From: Mycogone perniciosa
Lineage: Eukaryota; Ascomycota; Sordariomycetes; Hypocreales; Hypocreaceae
Length of the DNA stretch: 40,612 bases
Assembly (NCBI GenBank): GCA_025331125.1
Contig: JAOALB010000268.1
Span: 1-40,612, forward strand
Direction: 5' to 3'
The notes beneath the pieces are model-generated. The model was not told where the DNA came from and ran no database searches. It saw only the letters and a program-made list of their open reading frames with translations. The first letter of the stretch is position 1. Each line of letters begins with the position of its first letter. Below are positions 1 through 8,535 of the stretch, piece by piece. Both the position numbers and the translations under genes were made by a program.

Positions 1-11
1 AAATAATCAAT

Positions 12-54
12 AAAAAAAAAAAAAGATATTAATAAAATTAAACCCCCCCCCCCC
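12..54. repeat. Poly-A run and 12-base poly-C run
   Basis: A run of 13 A (12-24) is followed after a short spacer by 12 consecutive C (43-54). A C homopolymer this long is exceptional in DNA this poor in C. It may be a real homopolymer tract or an assembly or polishing artefact near the contig edge. It is not a telomere repeat. Confidence 0.8.
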
Positions 55-320
55 TTTAAGAAATAATAATAAAAAGATTTTGAATTTAAAAAAGTAATTA
101 GCTTATTTAAAAAATATACTATATAAAAGAAAAGTAAAAGAAAATATTAAAAACTTATAAAGACTTTAAATAATACCTTTTCTGTTTTGAAAATATAAAG
201 GTTGTAATTATTTTGCAATTTAATAAATTTAATTATATAAACTATGAAGCTTTTAAATTTAGTTTACTTTTATTGTATATAAAGAAAAGGTTTAAAACTT
301 AATATATACAATATATTGTT

Positions 321-450
321 GAAGAGGGATGGTTTTTATTAAGTTAAGTAATAAACAGAGACATTTAGACTAGTATAGTAATACGTGGCAATGCATATAA
401 TAAAAGATCCTCCTATATAGTGATCATAGTCTTAATACGCATATCAAAAG
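321..450 (+). repeat. Repeat family F2, copy 1 (diverged)
   Basis: About 130 bp related to the copies near 7831, 8246, 10368, 26126 and 31335. Shared blocks are a 'tagactagtatagtaata' segment, 'ataataaaagatcc' and a hairpin-like 'gatc...gatc' stretch where other copies read 'aggtcctatatagtgacct'. Here part of the block order differs, with an extra 'tacgtggcaatgcata' in the middle. No coding capacity is seen. Confidence 0.55.
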
Positions 451-1202
451 TATTCATTAAGAAGGTATCCCTTTTAATATTTAAATGTAAATCTTTTTTT
501 AAATAATATTTTAAAGCCTTTGGTAAAAAAGCAGCTATAAACTTAATTATTTATTTTATTTATAATATTAAAGTTACTTTGAATAAAAAGGAGGTTATGA
601 TTTGATTTACTTTTAATATTTTAAAAGCCTTTAATACTATTATAAACAATAAACTAATTCTATTAAGTACATAGATATAAAAGTATTTAATTGAATGAAT
701 AAAATAAATAATATATTTAAAGGTATAATAAAAGCAGTCTTTTTCATTTAAAAGACAATAAATGTTTTTATTTTCTATAAAGAGTTAAAAAGCCCCTTTA
801 ATAAATATTACTTTAACTTAAGCTTAATTTATATATATAATAATATTTATAAATTGAAATTAAAACTAATTAGTTAATTAATATATTAATAAACAACTCC
901 CCTTTTAACTGCTCTAAACTAGACTTTAATATATTATAACTTTAATTCATATCAAGGTTTATGGGATAAAGGTATTAGCTGCAGTAAAGGCTATAAAGCT
1001 AGTAGTAATAGTATAAAAGAAAACTACATAATTTAAATAGCCTTTGTTCAAATAATTTATTAATTATTAATAGACTATTTAATAAGCTCCTTTTTATATA
1101 TAAAAACTATATATACTTTTAAAAATAATTATAAATTATTGACTTTATAAAACCTTTATTTTACAGGTTTTAAACTATAAAGATATTATAAATAATAAAT
1201 AA
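451..1202. other. AT-rich stretch without recognisable features
   Basis: Low-complexity, TpA-rich sequence with stops in every frame. I see no gene, RNA or defined repeat. It is probably RIP-eroded transposon sequence. Confidence 0.6.
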
Positions 1203-1400
1203 ACTAATTATCACGAATGTGATCGAGTGACCAGTGTCAAGGTGAGAAAAAACGTGGATGAAGAACTAACTAAAAGCTAACTAACGGAAAAGCGAAGCTC
1301 TAACATGTTATGTAGTGTATTGTAAAGTGGCAACAGCTCTAGAGCTGTTGCCAGGCACATCCCGTGCTGCTGTCGTCAGGCACCTCTGTGCCACTAACTA
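1203..1400 (+). mobile_element. F1 hairpin-ended element, copy 1 (182 bp, best preserved long form)
   Basis: The element itself is 1211-1392. It is flanked by ACTAATTA (1203-1210) and ACTAACTA (1393-1400), an 8 bp duplication with one C/T difference. The left end TCACGAATGTGA forms a hairpin. The right end GGCACCTCTGTGCC forms another. Between them, at 1329-1352, lies a perfect 24-nt palindrome with arms GGCAACAGCTCT and AGAGCTGTTGCC, followed by a GCAC/GTGC hairpin. There is no coding capacity and no poly-A tail. The 8 bp duplication matches the hAT superfamily, so this is MITE-like, but it lacks a classical terminal inverted repeat. It is GC-rich compared with its surroundings and nearly free of RIP-type changes. 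Confidence 0.85.
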
Positions 1401-1500
1401 TTGATATTGAATAAAGTATAGCCTTTTTTACTGCACTATAAAATTAAACTAGAGTTATATATATTAAAAAAAAATAAAAAAAGTTATAAAAGTAAAGGAG

Positions 1501-1989
1501 TAGGATTGGCTTAACATAACCTTAAAAGACTATATATATAATGAAGACTTGAAGCCCTAACTTCCCTTTTAAAACTTGAACTTTTATGATTTATCCTTTA
1601 TATGCTTTTAGCGAAAGGATTGAAATATAGGGACTTCCAGAAATAATAAAAACGCTTTAGGCATAATAAGGAGTTTATCTGCAAGTACAGTAATTTAAAG
1701 AGGCAAAGCTACTTTGCGGAATGCAAAATCGTTAGGCCTTTACTTCTAGATATCCCTTTAAAAGAGACCGACCCCCCTTTTTACCTACTCAGACTTACAG
1801 GAAGTAAAGGAAATAGACCTTTTATAGTCTTCCCCTAGCAGAAACATATTAACACTACCTGGATTAATCATTTTTCTTTTCTATATTGAAACTCAGTAAA
1901 CAGCAGCGCAAGCCGCCACCTTTCAATATCCTATTGCCTATAAGGGATCTATAAAACTAATTTACTTGATAGATATATATAATAGAACA
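1501..1989 (+). pseudogene. RIP-eroded reading frame, product not recognised
   Basis: One frame (codons starting at 1501) can be read for about 160 codons if roughly nine stops are treated as mutated codons. All are TAA or TAG except one TGA, as expected from RIP of CAA, CAG and TGG. Local peptide strings are varied and not just Lys/Asn/Ile/Tyr, for example DWLNITLKDYIY, RNAKSLGLYF and KRPTPLFTYSDLQEV (about 1780-1825). The base composition is also less extreme than in the flanks. I do not recognise the family. Other frames are not excluded, because two of them also give plausible peptides around 1740-1950. It could be a transposon ORF or a duplicated host gene. Confidence 0.35.
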
Positions 1990-2641
1990 AATAAATAAAT
2001 AAACAATATTATAATGAAAGTTATAGATATATATTATATTGAAACTATAAATGTATTATAAATATAATAAAGACACTCTCTATATTATCTTGATAATAAT
2101 ATATAGTGAATGAGGTAATGAAAATAAATATTCATAGTTATATATAAGTTATATGAAGTAATATAATATAAAAATAGAATATATAGTAAATACTTTATTT
2201 AAATTAAATAAATTATACGAAATACCTTTTTTTAAGAAAAAAGACTTTTATTGAATATATGAAGTAATAAAGGAGAAGTTTTAAGATTGTAAGTTATATA
2301 CTGAAGAGATTTTATTTATTTCCTAGTGAAATTAAAAGATAACTGGGTAACTTAAATAAATCGTAAATATTAAAATAACCCTATAAAATAACTTGAATAA
2401 TATAAAAAGCTTTAATAGTATTAAAGAAACTATTAATATTAATAATATTAATAATAAAATAGTAAAAGTTAACTTTAAAAGTAATATATACTTTTATTAT
2501 ATTGAATAATTAAAAGGATTGAGTAAAATTCAAAGTATAAGTTATAGTAGTTTAAAAGGATATTATTATATACAATAAAACATTTAATAAATTATAGATT
2601 ATAATTAAAGATATATACAAAAGGTTAACTATATTAAAAGT
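1990..2641. other. AT-rich stretch without recognisable features
   Basis: Dense TpA, short A/T homopolymers and stops in all frames. No RNA gene, ORF or clear repeat is visible. Confidence 0.6.
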
Positions 2642-2960
2642 AAAGAGAATTACTATTTAGATTGATATATATGTCTATTTGCATACAATTTCTATTTTCG
2701 CCTTATTTAACTTTTAGCTAATCCCTTATATCCCTTAAAACAGTCCCTTCACGTTACCTTTAAGCCTTTAAATTACCTATGCTGCCTTTAACTTTAATAC
2801 TCAGCCCAATACTATATGATATAGCCAGTATTATTAGTTTTGATAACCTAGCTAAATTTAAAGTTAAAGGACTATAAAACTAAATGCTAGTATATGCTAA
2901 GGTATATATAGGTATTAAGCTAATAAATAAAAGGCAGTAATTAAGGATTTCATACAATAA
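2642..2960 (+). mobile_element. F3 inverted-repeat family, short derivative
   Basis: It starts with the family terminus AAAGAGAATTACTATTTA. It continues with a subterminal block (gccttatttaacttttag, then tatcccttaaaac) that recurs in reverse orientation near the right end of the 8536-9113 element. The segment from about 2755 to 2890 matches internal sequence at 21505-21650 and 30335-30475. The end at about 2905-2950 (taagctaataaataaaaggc) matches 30815-30840. This is an internally deleted copy of the larger F3 elements. The 64-codon minus-strand frame across 2880-3074 is a chance frame. Confidence 0.5.
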
Positions 2961-3462
2961 TTTAATAATAATATATAAAGTAGTTATAAAGTATATTACA
3001 AGCATTAAAACATTAAAAATATTGAAACTAGTATTAAAATGATAAAAAAGATATAGTAATTGAAAGCGATCCACTAAAGCAGTAACAAGGTATTTAAAAA
3101 GTGTAATTAAAAAGAAGATATAGAAAACTATTAAATCGATTATTATTTACTATAAAGTAGAAATAGCTTATACTACAATCAAGGATATTTATCTGTATTA
3201 TTTATTATCTTTTATATTAAAATTACTTTAACTTTCTTTGTACGTATTATAATTTGGTATATAGTGTTTGAAATCATAATATAATATTTAACTTTACTTT
3301 TACTATTACTGTAAAATTATATCAGATTATAGGATACCGCAATAAAATCTCTGAAACTTAATAACTATATACTTAATACCTTTGAAAGCTAGCCAGTTGA
3401 TCTACTTAAACATTGCATTTATATAAACTTTAATATAATCTATATATATATATTTAGGCTAG
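2961..3462. other. AT-rich stretch without recognisable features
   Basis: AT-rich filler between the F3 derivative and the LINE insertion. No gene or RNA seen. Composition changes abruptly just after this stretch. Confidence 0.55.
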
Positions 3463-3471
3463 CAATTAATC

Positions 3472-4237
3472 TATACCTTTCTTTATATAGCTGACTGTAT
3501 AGTTAAAATAACCTCTTTGCGTGAGGCAGCTGGGGCACTGGAAGGACTTAAAGCTGCCTTAGCTGACGAGAATAATACAGGGGATATTACTGTCTGCCTA
3601 GATAATACAGCCGCAATACACTGTGTAAAAGGCATCCCCTCGGACTCCTTACAACAAGTCTTTATTGAATTCCAAAGACTCAAGAACACATATAACCAAA
3701 ACATATATATACGGTAGTGCCCTGGCCACCAGAGGATGCAGGGCAACGAAGCTGCAGACCAATTTAGCAAAACTGGGCTGCGAATAACTAATGCCACCTA
3801 ACGCAACACCTACACTTGCTTTCCTTCGACGAGAGGCAAAGGCAAGACCGAGAACCAGCTTTAAGAGCTGGTGGGAGAAGAATATACCTAACGCATACCG
3901 CCCATTCAAATTAACTATCGACTTAAAATGCCCTGAGGAATTCACGATTCGACGGGGAGAGCTCCACCATCTACTGGCCGCTAGGTCCCGGCACAGGGAC
4001 TTCGCGCAGTATTACAAGCGCTTCCGGCACAAAGACGCAAAGATAAACTGCAGCTGCGGCAGAAAGAAAGCATACAACTATATCTTCTACTGCAGGAAGA
4101 TTAGCAAGATATAGCGACGGGGACTAGCCCCTTTAATCCGCGAACTGACCTTTTACTTACTGGGGACCGGCTACAGCTATTTCCTTTAAATAGCGCGGAC
4201 ATCTGGCTTCTTTACTAGAATATGCCCGCGCCACTAA
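3472..4237 (+). pseudogene. LINE ORF2 C-terminal fragment: RNase H plus Cys-rich tail
   Basis: The first frame, open from 3472, encodes an RNase H-like segment: LREAAGALEGLKAAL (catalytic Glu in REA), then VCLDNTAAIH (catalytic Asp in LDN), and about 3718-3765 CPGHQRMQGNEAAD (the PGH-x-GNE-AD motif). A stop at 3715-3717 (TAG) sits where W precedes CPGH, consistent with TGG to TAG. A frameshift near 3791-3800 then moves the reading into the next frame. That frame continues FLRREAKAR, KSWWEKNIP, RGELHHLLAARSRHRDFA and the Cys motif CSCGRKKAYNYIFYC, which is the typical tail of fungal Tad1-clade ORF2 proteins. Further TAG (4112) and TAA (4187) stops occur before the natural-looking end at 4235-4237. 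The gene is dead: truncated, frameshifted and with nonsense codons. Identification of the RNase H and tail is confident. Clade assignment is from motif memory. Confidence 0.8.
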
Positions 4238-4590
4238 GAAGCCCGACTAACTACAGCTTTAAACTGCAATACCAATCGTTTAATTCTTTCCTTTATCTCT
4301 CTTTCACCTTATAAGGGATTTACTTGCGGCTTCGCCTCCGAGTCGCCTATAAATTAAATAGGGCTAGCCCCTAGGGTCGACCTTAGTTACCTGATACACT
4401 ACGCGAGATTTGCGCTCCTCCTCGACCCGCTGACGGGAGTGGAGCTGAAAGACTATGCCCGCCGAGGCGATAAAATGCTATATAGGGGAGCTTATGTATT
4501 TATTAGTAAGACTATAGTTAGACCTAGTATAGCACGTCCTTTTGCCCTACTGGGATTGGTGGCCTTTGCTATAGGACGTTAATGGTATAT
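4238..4590 (+). other. LINE 3' untranslated region
   Basis: GC-rich, non-coding sequence continuous with the LINE ORF, ending at about 4590 before the right copy of CAATTAATC. No poly-A tail is visible. The end is followed by short caat-type repeats. I see no separate gene in it. Confidence 0.5.
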
Positions 4591-4616
4591 CAATTAATCA
4601 ATCAATAACCTCGTTG

Positions 4617-4798
4617 CTATAACGTGATCAAAGAAAGCTCACAAAGCAGAAAAGAGCTGAATGACAAAATTAACTAAGACAGCTAAGTAACAGAGAAGCA
4701 AAGCTATATCATATCATCTCATATATAATAAAGTGGCATCAGCTCTGGAGCTTTTGTCAGGTACATCCCGTGCCGCTGTCGTCAGGTACCTCTATGCC
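4617..4798 (+). mobile_element. F1 hairpin-ended element, copy 2 (182 bp)
   Basis: It aligns end to end with the long form, and most closely with the copy at 5999-6176: a start at about ataacgtgatc, agcaaagctatatcat in the core, the palindrome module GTGGCATCAGC...GAGCTTTTGTCAGG, and the GTACATCCCGTGC and GGTACCTCTATGCC hairpins. Flanking octamers match at only five of eight positions, so no target duplication is claimed. It sits 17 bp beyond the LINE's right repeat. Confidence 0.75.
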
Positions 4799-5563
4799 AC
4801 TCTTTAATAGCCAAGGAGATAAGTAGTTTATGATTTAAGAAATATTATTCATGTTAAATACTTTATAATATAAAGAATACTTCAAATACTTCAAACTGTG
4901 TGAAAATATAACTAAAGATTGAATTATTTTTAATATTTACTTGAAAAAATGCTTAAATATAAATTTAAAATCGCTAAAATGATAGTATACTAAATTATCT
5001 TTATATATTAATATAATATTCTTTATTTATAATATTATATTCATAAGCTATATAGGCTTAAACTATAATATAATTAAAATATTAAAACCTTAACTTATCA
5101 ATATTTTTACTAAAAGAATTACTATTTAAATATAGTAATTGTCTTTATTCAAACGCTAATTAAATAAATAAATCTAAATTAATAGTTATTTTATTTACTT
5201 TACTATTACCTTTTAAAATATATTATCTTTTTAAAGGTTGTTATATTGAAAGAAATAAAGGCTATTAAATTAACTATTATTTTAATTATTAATAGATTAT
5301 TAAATCAACTATATTATAGCCTTTCTATTCAATTTTATTCAAAAAGTCTTTACTATTCATTATATAATTAAAAGCAAACTATATACTTTAATTAAATATA
5401 TAGTTGTTATAGTAAATTTAGAAATTAGATTATTTATTATACATTCTTCAAAATTATATATTATTATATTTAACTGCCTTTATATTTCTTTTACATTGAT
5501 ATTAAGTCTCTTAATAAATATATTAATTTATATACCTAAATTCAATCCCTTTTTAGGTTTATT
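4799..5563. other. AT-rich stretch without recognisable features
   Basis: Very AT-rich sequence between two F1 elements. No gene, RNA or defined repeat recognised. Confidence 0.55.
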
Positions 5564-5728
5564 TACCTGTTGGCACAGACGTGCCTGACAACAGCTTGCG
5601 CTGTTGCCACTTTATAGTGGAGGACAACAACTAGGTAGCCTTTCACAGTTCCGACCTTAGCTTTTAGTTTCTACATGCTCTTTTTCACTTTCTGACACCG
5701 ACCACTGATCACTTTCGTGATACCTATT
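5564..5728 (-). mobile_element. F1 hairpin-ended element, copy 3 (149 bp short form)
   Basis: The element is 5572-5720, flanked by TACCTGTT (5564-5571) and TACCTATT (5721-5728), which differ by one G/A. Read on the minus strand it starts TCAC-GAAA-GTGA, a hairpin with a GNRA-type loop. Its core differs from the long form (gaactgtgaaaggctacc). It then has the GGCAACAGC-GCAA-GCTGTTG hairpin and ends GGCACGTCTGTGCC. It is nearly unmutated. With copies at 16738, 25701, 33072 and 38494 it defines the short subfamily. Confidence 0.85.
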
Positions 5729-5998
5729 ATATATTACTACTAAACTTTAATATTGTTGTATAGCTTTTATATATAAAAGAATATAGTTTGTAAATTTCTT
5801 TTACATATATTATAATGATATTATTGTAAAAAGTAATTATAAATAATATAATATCTTTATAAATATATTATGCTTTATAAGTATGTTGTTATGCTTTATA
5901 AACAATAATCTTTCTACTAAAGGCATTTAATTAAAAAACGTTAATTACCTTTAATTCAACTTTGGATAATTATTATTTTAAATACATTTATTTATAGT

Positions 5999-6176
5999 GG
6001 CACAGAGATGCCTGACGACAGCGGCACAGGATGTGCCTGATAGCAGCTCCAGAGCTGTTGCCACTTTATAATACATGACATGACATGATATAGCTTTGCT
6101 TCTCTGTTGGTAGCTCTGTTAGTTTTTTTCATCCACCTTTTTTCTGCTTCGAGAGCCTTCTTCGATCACGTTGTGA
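5999..6176 (-). mobile_element. F1 hairpin-ended element, copy 4 (about 178 bp long form)
   Basis: On the minus strand it starts TCACAACGTGATC, carries the core with agagaagcaaagctatatca, then GGCAACAGCTCTGGAGCTGC, CAGGCACATCCTGTGC and ends GGCATCTCTGTGCC. Flanks (tttatagt and cagagacc) do not give an obvious 8 bp duplication, so the left limit may lie beyond 6176. Little RIP is visible. Confidence 0.75.
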
Positions 6177-6202
6177 CAGAGACCAAGTAATCGCATAAGA
6201 CC

Positions 6203-6284
6203 ATATAGTTGTCTTTGTAATTAAATAGTGCTATACACTGCATTATATTACACTATATATAATAAAGGGATAAGGTTGCTATCA
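6203..6284 (+). repeat. Short repeat next to F1 copies
   Basis: About 80 bp (gtaattaaatagtgctatacactgcattatat... ending ggttgctatcaatta) recurs in reverse orientation at 19517-19600 and, more diverged, at 15493-15552. In the first two cases it lies directly against the 5' hairpin end of an F1 copy, so it may be a 5' extension of some F1 copies or a shared insertion target. Confidence 0.5.
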
Positions 6285-6287
6285 ATT

Positions 6288-6452
6288 ATTATAGAATGAC
6301 TAAAGAAAGCTTTTGAAGTAGGAAAAAGTAAAATAAAAAGACTAATTAATAAAGCTAACTAGAGGGAAAGTAAAGCTATGTTATATACTGTTATCTACTA
6401 TTAAATGGCAATAGCTCTTGAACTCTTGTTAAGTATATCTCTGCTATATAAT
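6288..6452 (+). mobile_element. F1 hairpin-ended element, copy 5 (eroded long form)
   Basis: It shows atagaatgactaaagaaagc, then gagggaaagtaaagctatgt, then aaatggcaatagctcttgaac. This matches the long F1 form with many C-to-T and G-to-A changes and a deletion in the 3' hairpin region. No target duplication could be identified. Confidence 0.55.
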
Positions 6453-6946
6453 AATACGACGTTAATGATATATTATTTAGATATTAATAAAGCTTAACTT
6501 TAAACGAATATAATGGAAAAAACTTATTGTTCAATATATTATTTTAAGGTATATATTATAATTTAACTTAAAAATAAAGTATTGTATTATGTATTATTAT
6601 GATTTCAATTACAATATTAATTGATTTATATAAATAATATATAAAGATATTAGATGTTATTTAAATTTTTATTATTTCATTTTCCTTTACTTTTATAACA
6701 TAATAAAGGAAATATTATAATAGAAATATTAAAAATATATAAGGCAATTAAATAAACTATTTTTATAAAGCTATATTATATTAATTAAAATTAACTTAGT
6801 AAATTATATATATAAATTTCTTTCCTAGTTATGAAAGTCTTTCTTTAAATAACCTATAAAGTAATAGCTTTGGGTATAAAAACTAAATATTTTGAGTATA
6901 TTTAAATACATATTACGTTATATATAATATACCCTTTTTGTCTATA
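6453..6946. other. AT-rich stretch without recognisable features
   Basis: AT-rich filler. No gene, RNA or clear repeat seen. Confidence 0.5.
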
Positions 6947-7390
6947 CTATATTGCTAGATAGTTTAAAGTAAGGCTACGGCTTATAAAAGAAGTTATTTT
7001 GAGGCTGTTAGATAGATCAACGAACTGTCCTTGATTATGATCGACCTAGGACTGTTGTTGGATCAATGGTGCTTGGGATTGTGGCTTCAGTTTATTATAG
7101 ACAGGGGGATTGATTAATAGAGACGCGAATGTTGGTGTAATAGATGTAGGTGACTGGTTCGAGGCTGCTTGTAATGGCGTTAAAGGTAATATCGGGAGTG
7201 GGGTTACCAATCTCTGGGCTTGGTGGGGCAGGTGTGGTGAGAGGAAACTGATGTTGCGGTCGGTAAACCCCGCTTTTAACCGTCTATTCTAATCGAGAGG
7301 CTTAATACCACTAGCAGGACAATTGAGGTTAAATTGTATAGGGCGGTTATCGAATTCATTGAGTATTTGCTGGTATAGGGCGTGTAATTT
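6947..7390 (-). pseudogene. Pro/Gln-rich coding remnant, family not recognised
   Basis: Read on the minus strand from 7390, one frame runs about 147 codons to a TAG at 6947-6949. Only two internal stops occur, both TAG, consistent with CAG to TAG. The peptide begins KLHALYQQILNEFDNRP, continues with FTDRNISFLSPHLPHQAQRL and a Pro/Leu/Gln/Ala-rich section (PILPLTPLQAASNQSPT), and ends VDHNQGQFVDLSNSLK. Composition is far less AT-biased than the flanks. The right end is probably truncated, as no start is evident. A more strongly mutated relative lies at 38031-38260 in the same orientation, so this is a repeated sequence, most likely a transposon ORF. The plus-strand 60-codon frame at 7110-7292 is a shadow of it. 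Function unknown. Confidence 0.55.
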
Positions 7391-7435
7391 AGTTATTATA
7401 TATTTTATGAATATATAAAGTATTATATACTTAAT

Positions 7436-7500
7436 AAATATAATATTATTTATTATTTATTATTTATTTTTTATTTATTTACTTATTTATTTATTTATTA
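7436..7500. repeat. TTTA/TTATTTA microsatellite
   Basis: Imperfect short tandem repeats of TTAT and TTTA units. A longer tract of the same kind closes the window at 40536-40612. Confidence 0.75.
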
Positions 7501-7631
7501 GACAATGATTTTTATAATTTTTACTTTATTAATTAATAAATTAATAGAAATAATATATATTGATTCATTTAAATGTTTTTTTTGTTATTTTATACTTGAA
7601 AATAATAAAAAAGAAATATAGTATAAATAAT

Positions 7632-7765
7632 CTTTACAATAGCTTTAAAGCTATTGCTAGTTTATAATAAATAATATAATACAATATAGCTTTACTTATC
7701 TTTTAGTTGACTTTATTAGTTAGTTTTTTATCCTACTTTTTCTGCTTAATTATATTATAATATTA
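7632..7765 (-). mobile_element. F1 hairpin-ended element, copy 6 (heavily eroded)
   Basis: It contains aatagctttaaagctattgc, the eroded palindrome, then aatacaatatagctttac and ttagttttttatcctac, matching the minus-strand long form with most C and G lost. Limits are approximate. Confidence 0.5.
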
Positions 7766-7830
7766 TTTAAGACTTTTACTATTTATTTTTTTACTCAACA
7801 AAGTTAATATTTATATATTTAATATAATTA

Positions 7831-8530
7831 ATGTACTGGTAAAGAAGCATAGTTTTATTAGGCTAACTGCTAAATAGAGGAAACTAGGTTAATGTAGTAA
7901 CATATAATAATATATATAATAAAAGGTCCTATAAAGTGACTTTAATGCTAATATATATATTAACTCCCGCTTTTAAGAAATATTATAGTTATTGCAACTC
8001 TTATGATTTTTATTTATTGATTATAAAATAAAATCAAATATAGTAAAAGTAAGAAAATAAAAAAGAAATATAAAAAAAGAATTTTAAAAAGTTTTAAAAA
8101 AAAGAAAGAAAAATATAAATATTTATTAATTCTCTTTTAAATTTATATATTTAACTATTTTTATTAACTCTTTTATATATACTCCGTAAACGAATATTAA
8201 TACTTTATTTATTTATATTTATAAGCCTTTAATATAATAAATATATTAATAAAAAGGTATAGTTTAATTGAATTAACTATTAAATACAAGGATTTAAATT
8301 AATATAGTAATATATAATAATATATATAATAAAAAGTCTTTTATATTAACTTTAATATTAATATATACATTAACTCCCCTTTATAAAAAATATTATAGTT
8401 ATTTTAACTAGTATTATTCTTTTTTTAATTATTATAAAGTAAAGTTAAATATAGTGAAAGTAAATATATATATATAAATATTTATTAATCTTTTTTAAAA
8501 TTTATAAATTAAACTATTTTATTAACTTTT
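7831..8530 (+). repeat. Tandem duplication carrying repeat family F2 (copies 2 and 3)
   Basis: Two adjacent direct copies, about 7831-8180 and 8246-8530. Each begins with an F2 unit (ggtaaagaagcatagtttta in the first, aaaaaggtatagtttaatt in the second) and shares catataataatatatataa or its eroded form. Each then continues with taactcccc, attatagttatt and a common AT-rich tail ending aactatttttattaac. The first copy is longer because of an A-rich insertion near 8060-8110. The second has more RIP-type changes. No coding capacity is seen. Confidence 0.65.
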
Positions 8531-8535
8531 AATAT

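Larger units (their letters stand above)
3463..4599 (+). mobile_element. 5'-truncated Tad1-like non-LTR retrotransposon (LINE)
   Basis: The body is 3472-4590, flanked by a 9 bp direct repeat CAATTAATC (3463-3471 and 4591-4599), which is a candidate target-site duplication. It contains the end of ORF2 (RNase H and C-terminal Cys-rich region) followed by about 350 bp of 3' untranslated sequence. Endonuclease and reverse transcriptase are absent, as expected for a LINE truncated at its 5' end during target-primed reverse transcription. Its GC content is about half or more, against a very AT-rich background, so it has suffered little RIP and probably inserted after the surrounding DNA had been eroded. 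The repeat lies in AT-rich DNA, so a chance match is possible. Confidence 0.75.

Noticed and set aside
1211..1392. F1 as a Helitron derivative, since copy 1 ends in a hairpin followed by CTAA
   Set aside because: Other copies do not keep CTRR after the hairpin, and 8 bp target duplications are present, which Helitrons do not make.
1211..1392. F1 as a tRNA-derived SINE or hammerhead ribozyme
   Set aside because: No A/B box pair, no poly-A or simple-repeat tail, fixed 8 bp duplications, and no CUGAUGA...GAAA hammerhead core.
2880..3074. 64-codon open frame on the minus strand
   Set aside because: It consists almost only of Leu, Ile, Tyr, Phe and Asn, lies across an F3 fragment and AT filler, and has no recognisable motif. 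Expected by chance in AT-rich DNA.
3483..3945. Minus-strand open frames of 104 and 98 codons
   Set aside because: They are antisense shadows of the LINE RNase H and C-terminal frames, which carry recognisable motifs on the plus strand.
7110..7292. 60-codon plus-strand open frame
   Set aside because: It overlaps a longer minus-strand frame with only two RIP-type stops and a conserved counterpart at 38031-38260. The plus frame shows no motif.
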